Part shown: positions 1 through 11,123 of the stretch, one piece after another | Numbering within the stretch: the stretch's first letter is position 1 | Layout: each line of letters starts with the position of its first letter | Assembly: GCA_002077065.1 (NCBI GenBank) | Contig: NAJO01000038.1 | Coordinates: 1-64,000, forward strand | Source of the DNA: Cryoendolithus antarcticus | Taxonomy: Eukaryota; Ascomycota; Dothideomycetes; Cladosporiales; Cladosporiaceae | Direction of reading: 5' to 3' | DNA length: 64,000 bases | Notes under the pieces: generated by a model | What the model saw: only the letters and a program-made list of their open reading frames with translations | What the model was told of the DNA's origin: nothing | Databases searched by the model: none | Made by a program: the position numbers and the translations under genes

Positions 1-472
1 CGGGGTTAGGGCGGGGGTCCCGGTAATTAGTTACTAGGGAATTCGCGGCCGGCGGGCGGTAATTAGTTACTATCGAATCCGCGGTACGAGTTTAGCTAGC
101 CTACGCCTAGTCTAATTTAGAGATTATAGAGCTATAGTTTAGTATTAACTAGTAATATAGTAAGGTAACTACTTAGGTAGCTATATAAGAGAGATATACT
201 ATATATAGAGAGTATAGTAATTTAATATCGAGATATAATAGTCTTATAGTATAGAATTATAATAAGGTAAGATAAGCTAAGTAGTTACTTTATTACTTAA
301 GAAGCTAAGGTAAATTAAAGCTTAAAGTTTAATATTTATAACCCTAACCTAAAGACTTAGTATAGTAAGATATAAATATAGATTTAATCTATATAAATAA
401 GGGACTAATATAATAGCGCTTAATATAAGAGAACCGCTAAGCGGCGTAAAAATAAGTATTATAGGAAATAAA
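1..472. repeat. RIP-degraded repeat remnant
   Basis: Reading every base from 1 to 472, I find no CpA and no TpG dinucleotide on the given strand. TpA is extremely frequent and CpG is still present. Conversion of CpA to TpA (TpG to TpA on the other strand) is the known signature of repeat-induced point mutation in ascomycetes, so this is probably the edge of an old duplicated or transposable element. No open frame survives and the element family cannot be recognised. The first CpA appears at 473-474. Confidence 0.85.
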
Positions 473-856
473 CAAAGGAGCTCGAGACGTAGCTAAAGTA
501 GGTCCTACGGACTATGAGACGGTAGAACAGACGAGAAGGTACGCGCGAAGCGTCGACGAGAATCAAGTGTCGTACCGCTCGAGCGTATACACGCGGGTCT
601 CTACGGTCCTAGCCCTCCGGTCTACGAGTAGCGATACGAAGACTTGAAGCAAGTATCGATCATCGAATCTCAGCTCAGAGGTCAGCGTTCCGTCGCCGTG
701 ATTGTGCCAAACGCGCCGAGTAGCGCCTCTCGAGAGCCATCGAAAGGCAGATGTCACTGCTTTCGGAAGCGACTCGTTAGCGATCTAGAGATACGGTACC
801 TGCTATGCGCGACCACCCCCAAGCAGTGCAGTCAAGCACCGGCGCATAGCTCAGCC
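473..856. other. Intergenic, border of the RIP region
   Basis: Base composition moves from the TpA-rich RIP tract to ordinary GC-rich sequence, and CpA and TpG reappear. I see no gene. A short minus-strand open frame near 563-757 has no recognisable content. The last part is presumably the 3' flank of the minus-strand gene that ends at 857. Confidence 0.5.
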
Positions 857-2044
857 TCAGTCCGAGCCATCATCGCCAGAGTCCCCGAAATCAACCAGAC
901 CCTTCGGCAGCACCCTGCCGCCAGGCCTCCGCCTCGTATTCTCTACCACCTTCTCTTCTTCCTCATCGCAATCTTCATCCTCGGCTTCGTCACCACCTCC
1001 GCCGCCCGTTCTGCCTTTGCCTTTCCCTGCCGTTCCCCATTGCTTCGCAAAGTCCTTGGCCGCCTCGATCTCCTCCTTCAGCTCTCTCGCCTCTTTGATC
1101 GACTTCGCCTTCTCCGCGCTGTACCGTCCTGTCATGCCAACATCGTTCAGCATGCCCTTGAGATGTGCAATCTTCGCCTTGTCGGTATCGTAGGGCGCGA
1201 GCTCTTTGTACCATAGCTTCCGCAGTCCACACTTGACTAGCCAGCCTTGCAGTCGCTTGATCTCCTCTTCGTTGGGTGAGAGCTGTTCCGCATTGCTCGG
1301 CTTCTTGCCCTCGATGAGTTTCTTGGTCCTGGGTGCGGCGTCCGTCGGCTTCTTGCGAGGCTTTGTCTTTGCTGGTGCCTCGTCGAGCAGGACTGACATG
1401 TCGCTGTCGCTGTCATCGTCGGCAACCTTTGTGTCTGCTGCGTCGGCCTTGCCATCGACATCAGGAGGATCGGACAGTGCGTTGCTTTCATCGACATCGT
1501 TGGACAGCAGTACCGTTGACTTGATCGAAGGTTTCTTGCCGTTCTGAGCTTTCGATATTGATTTGACCGGTGGCTTTGATACCTCCTCAACCTCAGACTC
1601 GTCATCCTCTACGACCTCGGCCTTCTGTGGCTTCCTCTTTCGCTTAGCAGCAGGCTTGGACGCCTCTTCGCCTGTTGCATCACTTGCCTCGGGCGCACTC
1701 TTCTTCGCCCGCTTGGTTGGCTTCTCCTCCGAGTCCTCCGACTTCCTCTTTGCGGCAGGCTTCGCTCTCGCAGGCGCAGGTCTGACCGGCTTCGCCTTCG
1801 CTGGCGTCTCCGGTGCGTTCACTGCAGCCTCAATGACGGACTTGCTTCTCGCTTTCCATTCTGGATCGTCTCTGAAGAAACCACTGTCTAAGCCGAGCTC
1901 ACTCTCGGCCAAGCTGCGTGCCGACTTGACTGTGATCTCGTCTTCGTTCTTGACGGCATTGCGGACGATGCGCTTCAGCGTCTGTTCGATGGTAGCAGCT
2001 GGCGGGATGGCGCCTTCCGCCGACGAGAGCTCCGAGTCTGACAT
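857..2044 (-). CDS. HIRIP3-like histone chaperone
   Basis: Single-exon protein of 395 residues starting at the ATG at 2044; the longer frame to 2092 adds 16 residues of unconvincing sequence. Three parts are visible. The N-terminal helical region (about residues 10-80) resembles the DEK_C-like segment of fungal HIRIP3 relatives. A long Lys/Glu-rich, NLS-bearing linker follows. A conserved block at about 260-330 contains EEEIKRLQGWLVKCGLRK, LKGMLNDVGMTG and KAKSIKEARELKEEIE, which is the HIRIP3 signature. An acidic tail follows, ending in GGRVLPKGLVDFGDSGDD. HIRIP3 proteins are nuclear chaperones of H2A-H2B, and the acidic tail fits that role. It is transcribed away from TPS1 across about 750 bp. 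Function is inferred from the family; the linker is low-complexity and uninformative. Confidence 0.75.
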   Translation of the reverse strand: MSDSELSSAEGAIPPAATIEQTLKRIVRNAVKNEDEITVKSARSLAESELGLDSGFFRDDPEWKARSKSVIEAAVNAPETPAKAKPVRPAPARAKPAAKRKSEDSEEKPTKRAKKSAPEASDATGEEASKPAAKRKRKPQKAEVVEDDESEVEEVSKPPVKSISKAQNGKKPSIKSTVLLSNDVDESNALSDPPDVDGKADAADTKVADDDSDSDMSVLLDEAPAKTKPRKKPTDAAPRTKKLIEGKKPSNAEQLSPNEEEIKRLQGWLVKCGLRKLWYKELAPYDTDKAKIAHLKGMLNDVGMTGRYSAEKAKSIKEARELKEEIEAAKDFAKQWGTAGKGKGRTGGGGGDEAEDEDCDEEEEKVVENTRRRPGGRVLPKGLVDFGDSGDDGSD

Positions 2045-2797
2045 GTTGGCTTTGTGAGTGTGCTGGATGCTTGCATGAGAAGATGGAGCCACGCGTGAGT
2101 TTCGTGTTGGAGAGCTTCTCCCAAGCGGAGCCTCACCCGGCTTCCCCGCCTTTCACGTGGCGATTGGATGTCGTGCATGCCTAGCGCCAAACCCTTCCTT
2201 GCTATCGAACTGCAGGCAAGTCGAAGGAATCCCGTAGTCTTACAGGCGACTCGGTCGAGCCCATCATCCTTCACTACTTCCTGATAACTCTGGCATCAAT
2301 TGAATCCCCAGGCAAATCCTGCTTGCTTCAATCGCTCCTTCCCACAAGGCCCAGATCACCCCACTTCGACCACGTCCCACTGAGCACAGATTGACCTCAC
2401 CTCGCACCCAGCAAGCAGGAAATGTGCTCGTTATTGAGGCCAACAAACAGTCTGTCGCTATCGCATACACTGCCACCACCTTGAAGCACATGCTAGCATC
2501 AAGTGCAACTTCTCCAGGCCCCACTGAAACGTAGCAAGCGGAAGAAAGAGCATTCGGTACACACCGACCGACAGCGCATCCGACCGAACAATCGCAGGCC
2601 GAGAAGAGGCAGGAGTGGACGAAGCGCAAGCGCAATTGCCAGTGAAGAACATAAACAGCACTAGGAAGCACGTGGGTGTGCAGAACTTCGTGTAAGTGAT
2701 TGTCGTAATTTGCTTCCACCTGAGAACCTGCAAACACCCCACTGCCAATCACTGCACACCACCCGACCCCATCTACATACACTTCTACTCCTCCAAC
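2045..2797. promoter_or_regulatory. Divergent intergenic region, HIRIP3-like / TPS1
   Basis: About 750 bp between two divergently read start codons, so it must hold both promoters and 5' UTRs. I could not identify a convincing stress-response element (CCCCT/AGGGG) or TATA box here. The ATG at 2798 sits in a fair start context (CCAACATGG). Confidence 0.5.
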
Positions 2798-4858
2798 ATG
2801 GCGAGCAAAGACAGCATCGTGACGAGTAAAAGCGCACCGGATCTACGTCTCAGCATGGATCATACAAAGCAAGGTACTAAAGGCGCATTGATGGACGATG
2901 GCGGCAGAGAGCAGACTGGGTGGGCGCATACTGACCTCCACTGCTTATAGTCTCCTCCAAGATGCCTGCCTTCGAGGAACCCGAAGAGCCGAAAGGACGT
3001 CTCTTGCTCATCTCCAACCGCCTCCCGATCACCATCAAGCGCTCAGACGAGGGTCAATATGACTTTTCGATGTCTTCTGGAGGACTGGTTTCCGGACTCA
3101 GTGGGCTCAGCAAGAACACTCAGTTCAAGTGGTATGGCTGGCCAGGCCCAGCGCCGCCCGAGGACGAGATCGAGCTGGTCAAGAAGCGCCTGCTGGATGA
3201 GTATAATGCAGTGCCGATCTTTATGGACGAAGAGCTGAGTGAGAGGCATTACAACGGCTTCTCAAACTCCATCCTCTGGCCTCTCTTCCACTACCACCCA
3301 GGAGAGATCACTTTTGATGAGTCCGCATGGGAAGGCTATGTCGAGGCAAACCGGCTGTTCGCGACCGAGATCGCGCGTGACGTCCAAGACAACGACCTCG
3401 TGTGGGTCCATGACTACCACTTGATGCTTCTGCCCGAGATGTTGCGCCAGGAGCTCAACAAGGGTCCAGTCAAGAGGAAGAACGTGAAATTCGGCTTCTT
3501 CCTCCACACACCCTTTCCTTCGAGTGAGATTTACCGCATCCTGCCAGTGCGTAATGCGATCCTCGAAGGTATCTTGCACTGCGACCTTATCGGCTTTCAC
3601 ACATACGACTATGCGCGTCACTTCCTTTCCTCTTGCGCACGCATCCTCGATCTCGCTACGACTCCCAACGGCGTTCAATACCAGGGCAAGCTTGTCGCAG
3701 TCGGCGCATTTCCAATTGGCATCGATCCCGAGAAGTTCTCGCAGGGATTGCAGAAGCCGAACGTCATCGAGCGCATTCGAGGATTGGAGAAGCGCTTTGA
3801 GAATGTGAAGATCATCGTCGGAGTCGATCGCCTCGACTATATCAAGGGCGTGCCACAGAAACTGCACGCGCTCGAGGTCTTCTTGACTGAGCATCCGGAG
3901 TGGATTGGCAAGGTCGTCCTCGTTCAAGTCGCTGTACCGAGTCGACAGGATGTGGAGGAGTACCAGAATCTTCGCGCCGTTGTCAACGAGCTCGTCGGAC
4001 GCATTAACGGCAAGTTCGGCACTATCGAGTTCACACCAATCCACTTCCTGCACAAGAGTGTGAGTTTCGACGAGCTCATCGCACTCTATGCAGTGTCAGA
4101 CGTCTGCCTTGTCTCGTCGACTCGAGATGGTATGAACCTGGTCAGCTACGAGTACATCGCCTGCCAGCAGAAGCGACACGGCTGCATGATCTTGTCCGAA
4201 TTCGCAGGCGCAGCTCAAAGCCTGAATGGCTCCATCATCGTCAACCCCTGGAACACCGAGGACTTGGCTGATGCAATCCACGAGTCTGTCACGAAGAGCG
4301 ACGAGCAGCGTGCACTCGACTACAACAAGCTGTCGAAGTACGTCAACAAGTACACGAGTGCTTGGTGGGGCGAGAGCTTCGTCAGCGAGCTGACAAGGAT
4401 CTCGGAGATGGCTGCGAAGAAGCTGGCCGTGCGAAACGACAGCACGCCCGGAGAGGCGCCGACGATCAACGGACACGCGAAGATTGATCCGGTCAACACC
4501 GCGGCACCGGCGAATGACACACCGATTGATGATGTGCCGAAAGGAGACGACAGTGAGAAGTAAGGACAAGCAACAGCACACCCTTGCATTCACGTGTACT
4601 ATACAACATATATATATACATCTCCTGCACCATTTGGAGATCCCAGCGAATGATACTGACATTGCTCGCTACAGACTGAAGGACTGCGCGTCCGGCTGTA
4701 ACAGCGCTCACACTGACAACGGGTCCGACGATGAAGATGGCTTGGTGATGAGGCGAGCGACTCGGAGGGATCAGAAGCGGAAGAGTGTCACGTTCTCGGA
4801 GAACGTGAATATTGTGCCGGGAGCTCAGGCTGGGTCGCCGAGTGCAGAGAGGAAGTGA
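2798..4858 (+). CDS. tps1: Trehalose-6-phosphate synthase (GT20), three exons
   Basis: Makes trehalose 6-phosphate from UDP-glucose and glucose 6-phosphate in the cytosol. GT20 motifs seen in order are SGGLVSGLSGL, HYNGFSNSILWPLFHY, VHDYHLMLLPEMLR, HTPFPSSEIYR, VDRLDYIKGVPQKL and DGMNLVSYEYIACQ. My model joins 2798-2873, 2951-4559 and 4675-4858 (622 residues). Intron 1 (2874-2950) has a CTGAC branch and TATAG acceptor; it joins in frame and adds 29 residues before the classical start MPAFEEP at 2962. Intron 2 (4560-4674) has GTAAGG, TACTGAC and ACAG. Its donor contains the TAA that would end the protein at 4563. Splicing instead adds a 60-residue basic tail with KRKSVTFSE, a good match to the RVxF protein-phosphatase-1 docking motif. 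The core identity is certain; whether both terminal extensions are used needs transcripts. Confidence 0.93.
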
Positions 4859-5046
4859 GGCGATGTCTGGCTTGCTGGTCGCAGATGCGATGCTGCTATG
4901 AGGCTGATGACACAAGCAGTGCATGCTGGGGGCGAGATGTGCGGCTTGCTGGCTCGGAGGAGCTCTGATAGGAGTGTAGCTGAGTTCTACACTGCCGCCG
5001 TGGACGAAGCGAATGTAGCTTCCTCATATAGCCAATGGCAGATTGC

Positions 5047-6089
5047 TCAAGTGTTGTTCACCACCACAGTCTCCACCTTCTCGCCCTTTTCCTGCTCGCT
5101 AGTCTCCTCGACCTTCGCCTGTTGCTTCTCAGCTCGCGCCTTCTTCTTCTCAGCCCTTTCCTTGTTCAACCTCGCCCTTTCATTGACCTTGCTCGCCGCC
5201 GCCTTCTCACTGGCCACCGCCGCCGAGGCTTCTGCCTGCGCCACGCTTCCAGTCACTGCACTCTTCGCGGACCCAGCCTGAGCTCTGCCTTTCGGACCCT
5301 TCCCTGCCTCAGCACCCTCTGCCATATCCAACCCCAGCGCCTTCAACTCAGCCACCGCCTCCTCTTTCCCCTCTGCCGCCTCCCTTCTCAGCTTCCTCCG
5401 TTCCAATTTCGCCAGTCTTGCAGTCTTATATGCCGCGAACCGCTCCTCGGGCGTCGGTATCGGCGGCCTTTCCGAGATGGGCTTCCCGAACGGTGTGATG
5501 ATCTCGGCAACCACGTAATGAACTGTCGAGGAGACTCGCAGGCGGTGGAGGGAGATTACGTCGCCTGGCAGTAAGGAGGAAGCAGGGTCGTGGATGAGGT
5601 GTTGGGTTGGCGCAGAGAAGTGCTGTACTGTTAATTAGTCTGCTGCTCGGCATTCGCTTGGAGGTTGATTGCGGTGCATACCTTCTTGATCCTCCCATCC
5701 CACCGCTGCCCCGGAATCCGCACAGTCGCTGTCTTATCCATCCTCCCCGTCCTTACAACAACTCCCACGATCTTCTTGTGCGCTGCATTCTTCTCCTGCC
5801 TGGCGCGATCGCTGGAGTGCAGCTTGGCGGGATCGACGTGCATTAGGAGTTGTGGGCGGATGTGGTGGGTTCCTGGGAGCGGACGTTTGAGTGCGCGATC
5901 GGTGGGCGTGAGTGGGTATTGCCGCGCGGAGAAGGGGAGGGAGGGGTTGTAGTTTGGTGGCGGGTTAGGGGGGGTGGAGGATTGGGAGGGTTGGAGGGAG
6001 AGGCAGCGGCGGCATATTTTTTGTATTCCTCCGCTGGCACGGGATTTGAACGCTGAGCGGAGCGGGAGAGTGACAGCCGGGTTAGACAT
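5047..6089 (-). CDS. mrps17: Mitochondrial small-subunit ribosomal protein uS17m
   Basis: Two exons, 6089-5682 and 5622-5047, joined by a 59-nt intron (5623-5681), give 327 residues. The S17 OB-fold core spans the junction: VGVVVRTGRMDKTATVRIP and RWDGRIKK in exon 1, then HLIHDPASSLLPGDVISLHR and VHYVVAEIITPFGKP in exon 2. The N-terminus (MSNPAVTLPLRSAFKSR) is basic and lacks acidic residues, as expected of a mitochondrial presequence. Bacterial S17 is about 85 residues; here a long Ala/Lys/Glu-rich C-terminal helix of about 140 residues is added, as is common for fungal mitoribosomal proteins. An internal start at MHVDPAKLHSSD (about residue 83) would also keep the core but lose the presequence. 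It is convergent with TPS1. Confidence 0.88.
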
Positions 6090-6712
6090 GGCGGCGAGAA
6101 TGCTGTCGGGAGGTAAGGGCGGTGACCTTTGGTGATGATATACACATTAATGGCATCTCATGATCGGGAGTCTTTGAACTTCCGCAATACGCGAATTATT
6201 GGCTGGGTACTACCGCGCGCTAGTGTACGGCGGTTCGCCAATCCTCTCCAAACCGCCTCCTCATGATCGTCTTCCAATACATCACTCCGCAAGGTACTAT
6301 TCAATATGCCCGTGCGCCACGTTATTGATCACTGTCAACAACAGCCTTTCACGCACTGCCTCCCGGGCGAGGCACACTCGCGTTGTTGCACGGCGGTTAG
6401 GCCACGCGAAAGCACAGGACCGTACGCAAAGGCACCTCGCTCATGTCTCGCGATATTGCGTGCTGCCGCAACATTGTTGAACGCAACTCTGCCAGCCCCC
6501 CAGCGCTGCACAATCGCCGAGGTGAAAGCAGACACTTGCAGGACAGAGACGCAAAAGGCTATGTGGTGTAGGGGGAATTTCTTGCTACGTGCTAGGACTA
6601 GTACCTCGTTTCTAAGGATCAATACTGCAGCCACAGGTAAGTATCGACCTCTTACTTTCTTAGCACAGTCTATCCTCCTGTCCTCAATTTGTCGCAACAA
6701 AACAGCGCCTCC
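6090..6712. other. Intergenic region
   Basis: About 620 bp between the start of the uS17m gene and the stop of the permease gene, both on the minus strand. It should contain the uS17m promoter and the permease 3' UTR. I see no gene, repeat or RNA in it; open frames here are short and lack protein-like composition. Confidence 0.5.
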
Positions 6713-8489
6713 TCACTCCACATCTTCCTGCAGGACTTTGTGAGGCGCCACAAACCGCTTGCGCCCACTAATGAACCAATCGAGCAGCGCGAGAAGCATG
6801 ACGAAGCCGAAGACAGGCCCGCTCCAATTCAAAGTCTGCAGAGTGACCGGCACAGTGGATGGCCATGGGAGGAAGATGACGATGTAGACGCCTAAAATGC
6901 GGTCAGCTTCGATATACTCTCGCCACAGAGAAGTGAACTCACCCCACGCGATCGCAAACATGTTCACGAAGATCGCGAAGATCTCTCCAAATGGTGCGGG
7001 AAACACCTTTGCCATACGGAACGGACCCCACAGGACTTCGCGCCCTCGCAATTTGTGGATCATGAAGAACAAGACCGGCAGAACGTATGAGACGTAGAGC
7101 GCCAGTGTCGACAATGATGTCAGTGCGTTGAAGGCTGCGAGTGAGCCCAGCTCGATGAAGCTCAGCAGCACGACCACAACTACGACCAAGCCAAGTGCCC
7201 TGGTCGGGATCTTGAGCGTTGGTGAGACCTGCGAGCTCGACGTCAGCATTCAGCATCAAAGTTTGCAGATTGGGAAGACACTCACATAGACAAAGAAGCT
7301 AGCGAATGGTAGCCCGTTGTCACGAGCGAAAGCCCAAACCAATCTCGACACAGAAGCGAAACAGCCGAAGAGGGACACGTACCCGGCGATCATCAAGAAC
7401 GCCATCATGGTATTTGTTGCCGCAAGACTTCCGGTCGCCTGGTAGAAGATCTCGATGATGGGGTAGCCAGTTGGTGTACTGAGGGCGGCTTCGATGTCGC
7501 CCATGGTGAAGAGCAAGGTAATGACCCATCCGAATGCCATGATACCATTGATCAATGTGCCGAGAACCATTGCCTTTGGGACGTTCACCTTGGAGTTGCG
7601 AACTTCCTCGCTCATGTGCAGTGGCCCGTCAAAGCCAACCATGGCGTATGCAGCGGTGAGAAGACCGAGCGAGAACATGACTCCGTTGTTTGTGTATCCA
7701 GATTGATCTCCCACGAATGTCGTGAAGACGAAGGATGGTGAGCTGCGAGGCGCAAGGCAGACCATGATAATGACGAAGACCGGAAGCAGGAGTAGATGCA
7801 GCACCATACCCAGAATCTCCAGCGGTGGGATGATCCATCGGCCGTACATATTCAGCACGACCGGTGCAACCATCGAGGCCCACATAAGGAGCGTGCCATG
7901 CCATTGCTTGGGTACCCAGTCTGGATAATTAAGGATCACAAGACCTTCGATCAGCGTGGCAGAGAAGTAAGGCGGGACGGCGACGAGAGCAAGCCATCCG
8001 AAGACGGTCAGCCACCCCTGCATCAAGCCAAAGAAGTTCGATGCGCCCGGAGCATATCGTGCGGTCCAGTGGTATTGTGCACCGGCGACTGGAATGATGG
8101 AGGCCATCTCCGCGATTGACGAAGACAAGGCCAGCGCGCCGATGACTGACATGAGGCATCCCCAGACCAGAGCAACTGGACCTCCGTTGTACAATCCGGC
8201 GACGAATGTTGCAGACAGTGATTCCCAAGAGCCGAGTAGCGTGGCTGCAAACGACAAGATGGGCAGAAAGCCGATGAAGCGCTGTGAGCTTGTCAGCGAC
8301 TGTGGTCAACATCACGAGAAAGCGACTCACATCAAGCTGTCTGGCTCGCACGGCGTGCGTTACGTCAATGACTCCCGAGGGAGATCCGGACTGGCTTCGC
8401 TCTTCTTGATAGACATTGGTCTCGTTCTTGCTCTGGTGGAACTCATCCAGCTCCGTGACGCCTCGTTGGCGAAGTCGCGAATCGTCCAT
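6713..8489 (-). CDS. APC-family GABA/amino-acid permease, four exons
   Basis: Plasma- or vacuolar-membrane amino-acid transporter resembling the yeast Uga4/choline-transporter branch of the APC superfamily. Exons are 8489-8331, 8281-7286, 7228-6943 and 6891-6713, with introns of 49, 57 and 51 nt that all carry a CTGAC branch point. The product is 539 residues. Exon 1 gives the cytosolic N-terminus (from MDDSRLRQRG). Exon 2 starts the first helix (RFIGFLPILSFAATLLGSW) and carries GGPVALVWG, the conserved MSEEVRNSKVNVPKAM loop and FASVSRLVWAFARDNGLP. Exon 3 continues VSPTLKIPTRALGL, and the last exon ends in the final membrane pair. About 12 hydrophobic segments are visible. Substrate is inferred only from the family; GABA is the best guess. 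Confidence 0.88.
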
Positions 8490-9609
8490 AACGATCAGAT
8501 GTGTGATCGAAGCCAAGCCGTCTGCAAGTAGGAATGTCCAAGAAGTAAGTTATGGCGCAGGAAACTGGAAGACAGATCTGGACAATCAGAAGCTCATGCA
8601 TCGCATCGACGAGGCTGCTCCCGAGTGGGCGCGGCAGATCAGCTTCGGCATCCACATAACCGCACCGTGGGGGACCTGCAGCTGATAGATTGCTGGCTAA
8701 ACAGTGCACATGCGCGTCTGCGGCACAGCACAGCACTCTGTCGACCACTCGTGTGAACGCTGAAGTCGACCCTGACTCATGCACGCACCCAACAATCGGA
8801 GCTAATGGTCCACAGCCGCGTGCCCCGGCATCACGAAACTTCAGAACCTAATTCGCGGTACGTCTGCCGTGCCGCGGGGCGTGCGGTTGGTCCGCTTAGC
8901 TTTGTAGTGTTCGACTTGCATTGGCCACCGCGCCACCTGCAACAATGCATAAGGTACCTTATCTTACACTATCTAACACTGCCGCCACATTGCCGATCGG
9001 CTTCGGTGTTGCGACAGGCATCTTACATGTCACGACGCCAGTCTTTGCTCACTTGGACTTATCGCGCAAGGATACACCTATGGAACACCAAATCAAGAGG
9101 ATATTGCAAGCATTCCACAGTGGTGTATTAGACCCATAGTGCCTGGATCAAGCAATATAGCTCACATCCACGCTAAAGTAGGGTGCTCTCGTCCCTAGCG
9201 TGGTGACTAGGATTCTGTGTCATGGGCAGCGCGCAATCTGGGTGAGCTTGCATCGAGCCACCTAGCTTGAACGACCACGCCTTCATCGATCGCCATGTTC
9301 CGAACGAGGCGTCCTCGCATGCCCAGATCACTGGTGGGAGCATCCGCCGCTTCGACTTGAGCAACGCCATGGCACCATCTGTCCTCCTCTGGGGTAAATG
9401 CGATGACAAGCCACCTGAGCGTTCCATTGACCTGGTAGGTCCAACCATGGGGGCCTGTGCTGCAGGTACAAGGACCCTCATATTGAGGACAGACGGGTTG
9501 CGAAATGCATACGCGTTGTTCTGCTACTACCTGCAGCAGCCGATAGTCCTGTTGTCGAGCAACGCAGCCGTCGGGGTGCCATTATTATCAGAGGACGTCT
9601 CATGATAAC
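8490..9609. other. Intergenic region, divergent
   Basis: About 1.1 kb between the permease start and the rhodopsin-family gene start, so it holds two promoters. An imperfect GC-rich inverted repeat lies at 8816-8830 and 8870-8886. The open frame at 9267-9605 (112 codons) has no recognisable domain and is probably chance. Confidence 0.45.
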
Positions 9610-10981
9610 ATGGCCTCAGGGCTTTCCAATGCGTTCTATCATGTCCAGGATCGAGGGTCGACACTAGTGCTTGCCAGCCTAGTGACTTTGACTGTCGCTG
9701 TCATACTCGCTATCGCGCGAGTAGGCGCGGCTCTGTCACTGCGGCGAGATGCCGGACCAGAGCACATGCTTTCGGTCGCTGCGAATGTGAGATACACGGC
9801 ACTCCGAAGACAAATCATGCACTGATCACGCGACAGGTCCTAGCTGTGGTGCAAACCGCGACGGTTGTGATGGCTGTCAAACATGGCATTGGACGACATC
9901 AGGACGAGCTCATATTCGAGCAAGTGTCGCAGGGCAGCAAGGTGGGTGCAAAGATGAAAGCGACGTAGTGCATGGAATCTGACCTCCGCTACTAGTACCG
10001 ATATGCCAGCCAGATCCTGTTCATCGCTGTCGTGGCTCTCACCAAATTCGCCATGACGAACTTCTTCAGACGTCTCACGCAGCGGCAGTCTTTCATTCGC
10101 GTATGCAATGGCATGCACGGTCTGATAGCCTGCTGGACAGTCTTCTCTCTCTTCGCAGTCGCGATGCAGTGCGGTGTCGAGCAGCCTTGGTCGTACGCTG
10201 CAGCAAAATGCACCAACCAGGTATGTCAAGCATGTGACGCCGAATTGAGAGGCTGTGGATGATTTAGTCTGACGCTGCTAGGTGGCACTGTGGTACGCGG
10301 TGACAGTACTACACGCCTGCACTGACATCGTGCTCGCCGTACTGCCTATACCGATCATCGCGGGCCTGCAGATGGCCGCTCGGTCAAGATGGACAGTGTG
10401 TTGCCTGCTGGCAGCACGTCTCTGGTGAGTATTCGCGCAGAATCCCTCAAGATTGTATGCTTACAGCCGCTAGTGTACCTGCTGTGACCTTCGCTTCAAT
10501 GGCCCAGATCCAAGCCGACTTCCTTTCCGACGATTCCACCTGGTCGACAGTTCCATTCATGGTGTATACACAGCTCGGACAGAACCTGTCACTGATCGTG
10601 ACGACGGTCCCCTTCCTCCATCGACTGGGCGCGAGCCTTCACACCGGGCGCTTCGGCAACAACGCGATGGTCAGCGAAGATATGAGAATGACTCGCACGG
10701 GGTACGGTCAGACGAGTGTAGATGGAAGTTCAGGACACATCAAGCTGGGTAGAGTCGCGAAGGGTACGCAAGGCAGCGACGCCCACAGGAGTGGCAAATC
10801 AGCAATGCACACTCATGCGAGGGGTCTGCGGCCGGCGAGCAATCTAGCGACCATCTCAAGTATGGCAGGGCCGAGCGAGAGCCAGGAAAACTTGACGGGT
10901 TTGGAGGGCGGCATATTGCAGACCACGCGCGTCACCGTGGAGAACACTGCGAGATCCATGGACTCGGGGCTCGATCGATAG
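9610..10981 (+). CDS. Seven-helix fungal rhodopsin-domain membrane protein (Pth11-like without CFEM)
   Basis: Five exons (9610-9786, 9837-9941, 9996-10220, 10282-10424, 10474-10981) join in frame to 385 residues; introns are 49-61 nt. The predicted protein has seven hydrophobic segments, a first helix just after a short N-terminus (STLVLASLVTLTVAVILAIARV), a loop with VKHGIGRHQDEL, and YASQILFIAVVALTKFAMTNFFRRL. This order is typical of the fungal rhodopsin domain family (formerly DUF3468). The last 130 residues are a polar, Ser/Gly-rich cytosolic tail. Relatives of this family include Pth11-type receptors, but this copy lacks the extracellular CFEM domain, so a receptor role is only possible. 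The acceptor of intron 4 was placed at 10473 because the earlier AG would create an immediate stop. Confidence 0.8.
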
Positions 10982-11123
10982 CTAGTAGCCTGAAGATCAA
11001 TAAGTCGTCGGGCCGCTCGTAAATAGGATCACTAGTAATGTAGCGATGAGCGTGTACACATTCGGATTCGCCTTGAAAATGGCCAATGTTAAGTGGACAG
11101 CGCAGATCGTGCAGCCGGATGAT

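Noticed and set aside
1..350. Telomere-like words (GTTAGGG near 5, CCCTAACCTAA near 342)
   Set aside because: Single partial units only, no tandem array; explained by the TpA-rich RIP sequence.
6030..6060. tRNA-like T-arm sequence (GTTCAAATCC on the minus strand)
   Set aside because: No matching acceptor, D or anticodon arms can be drawn around it, and it lies in the coding N-terminus of uS17m.
9267..9605. 112-codon plus-strand open frame before the rhodopsin-family gene
   Set aside because: No domain, no secretion signal and poor composition; no splice link to the next gene was found.
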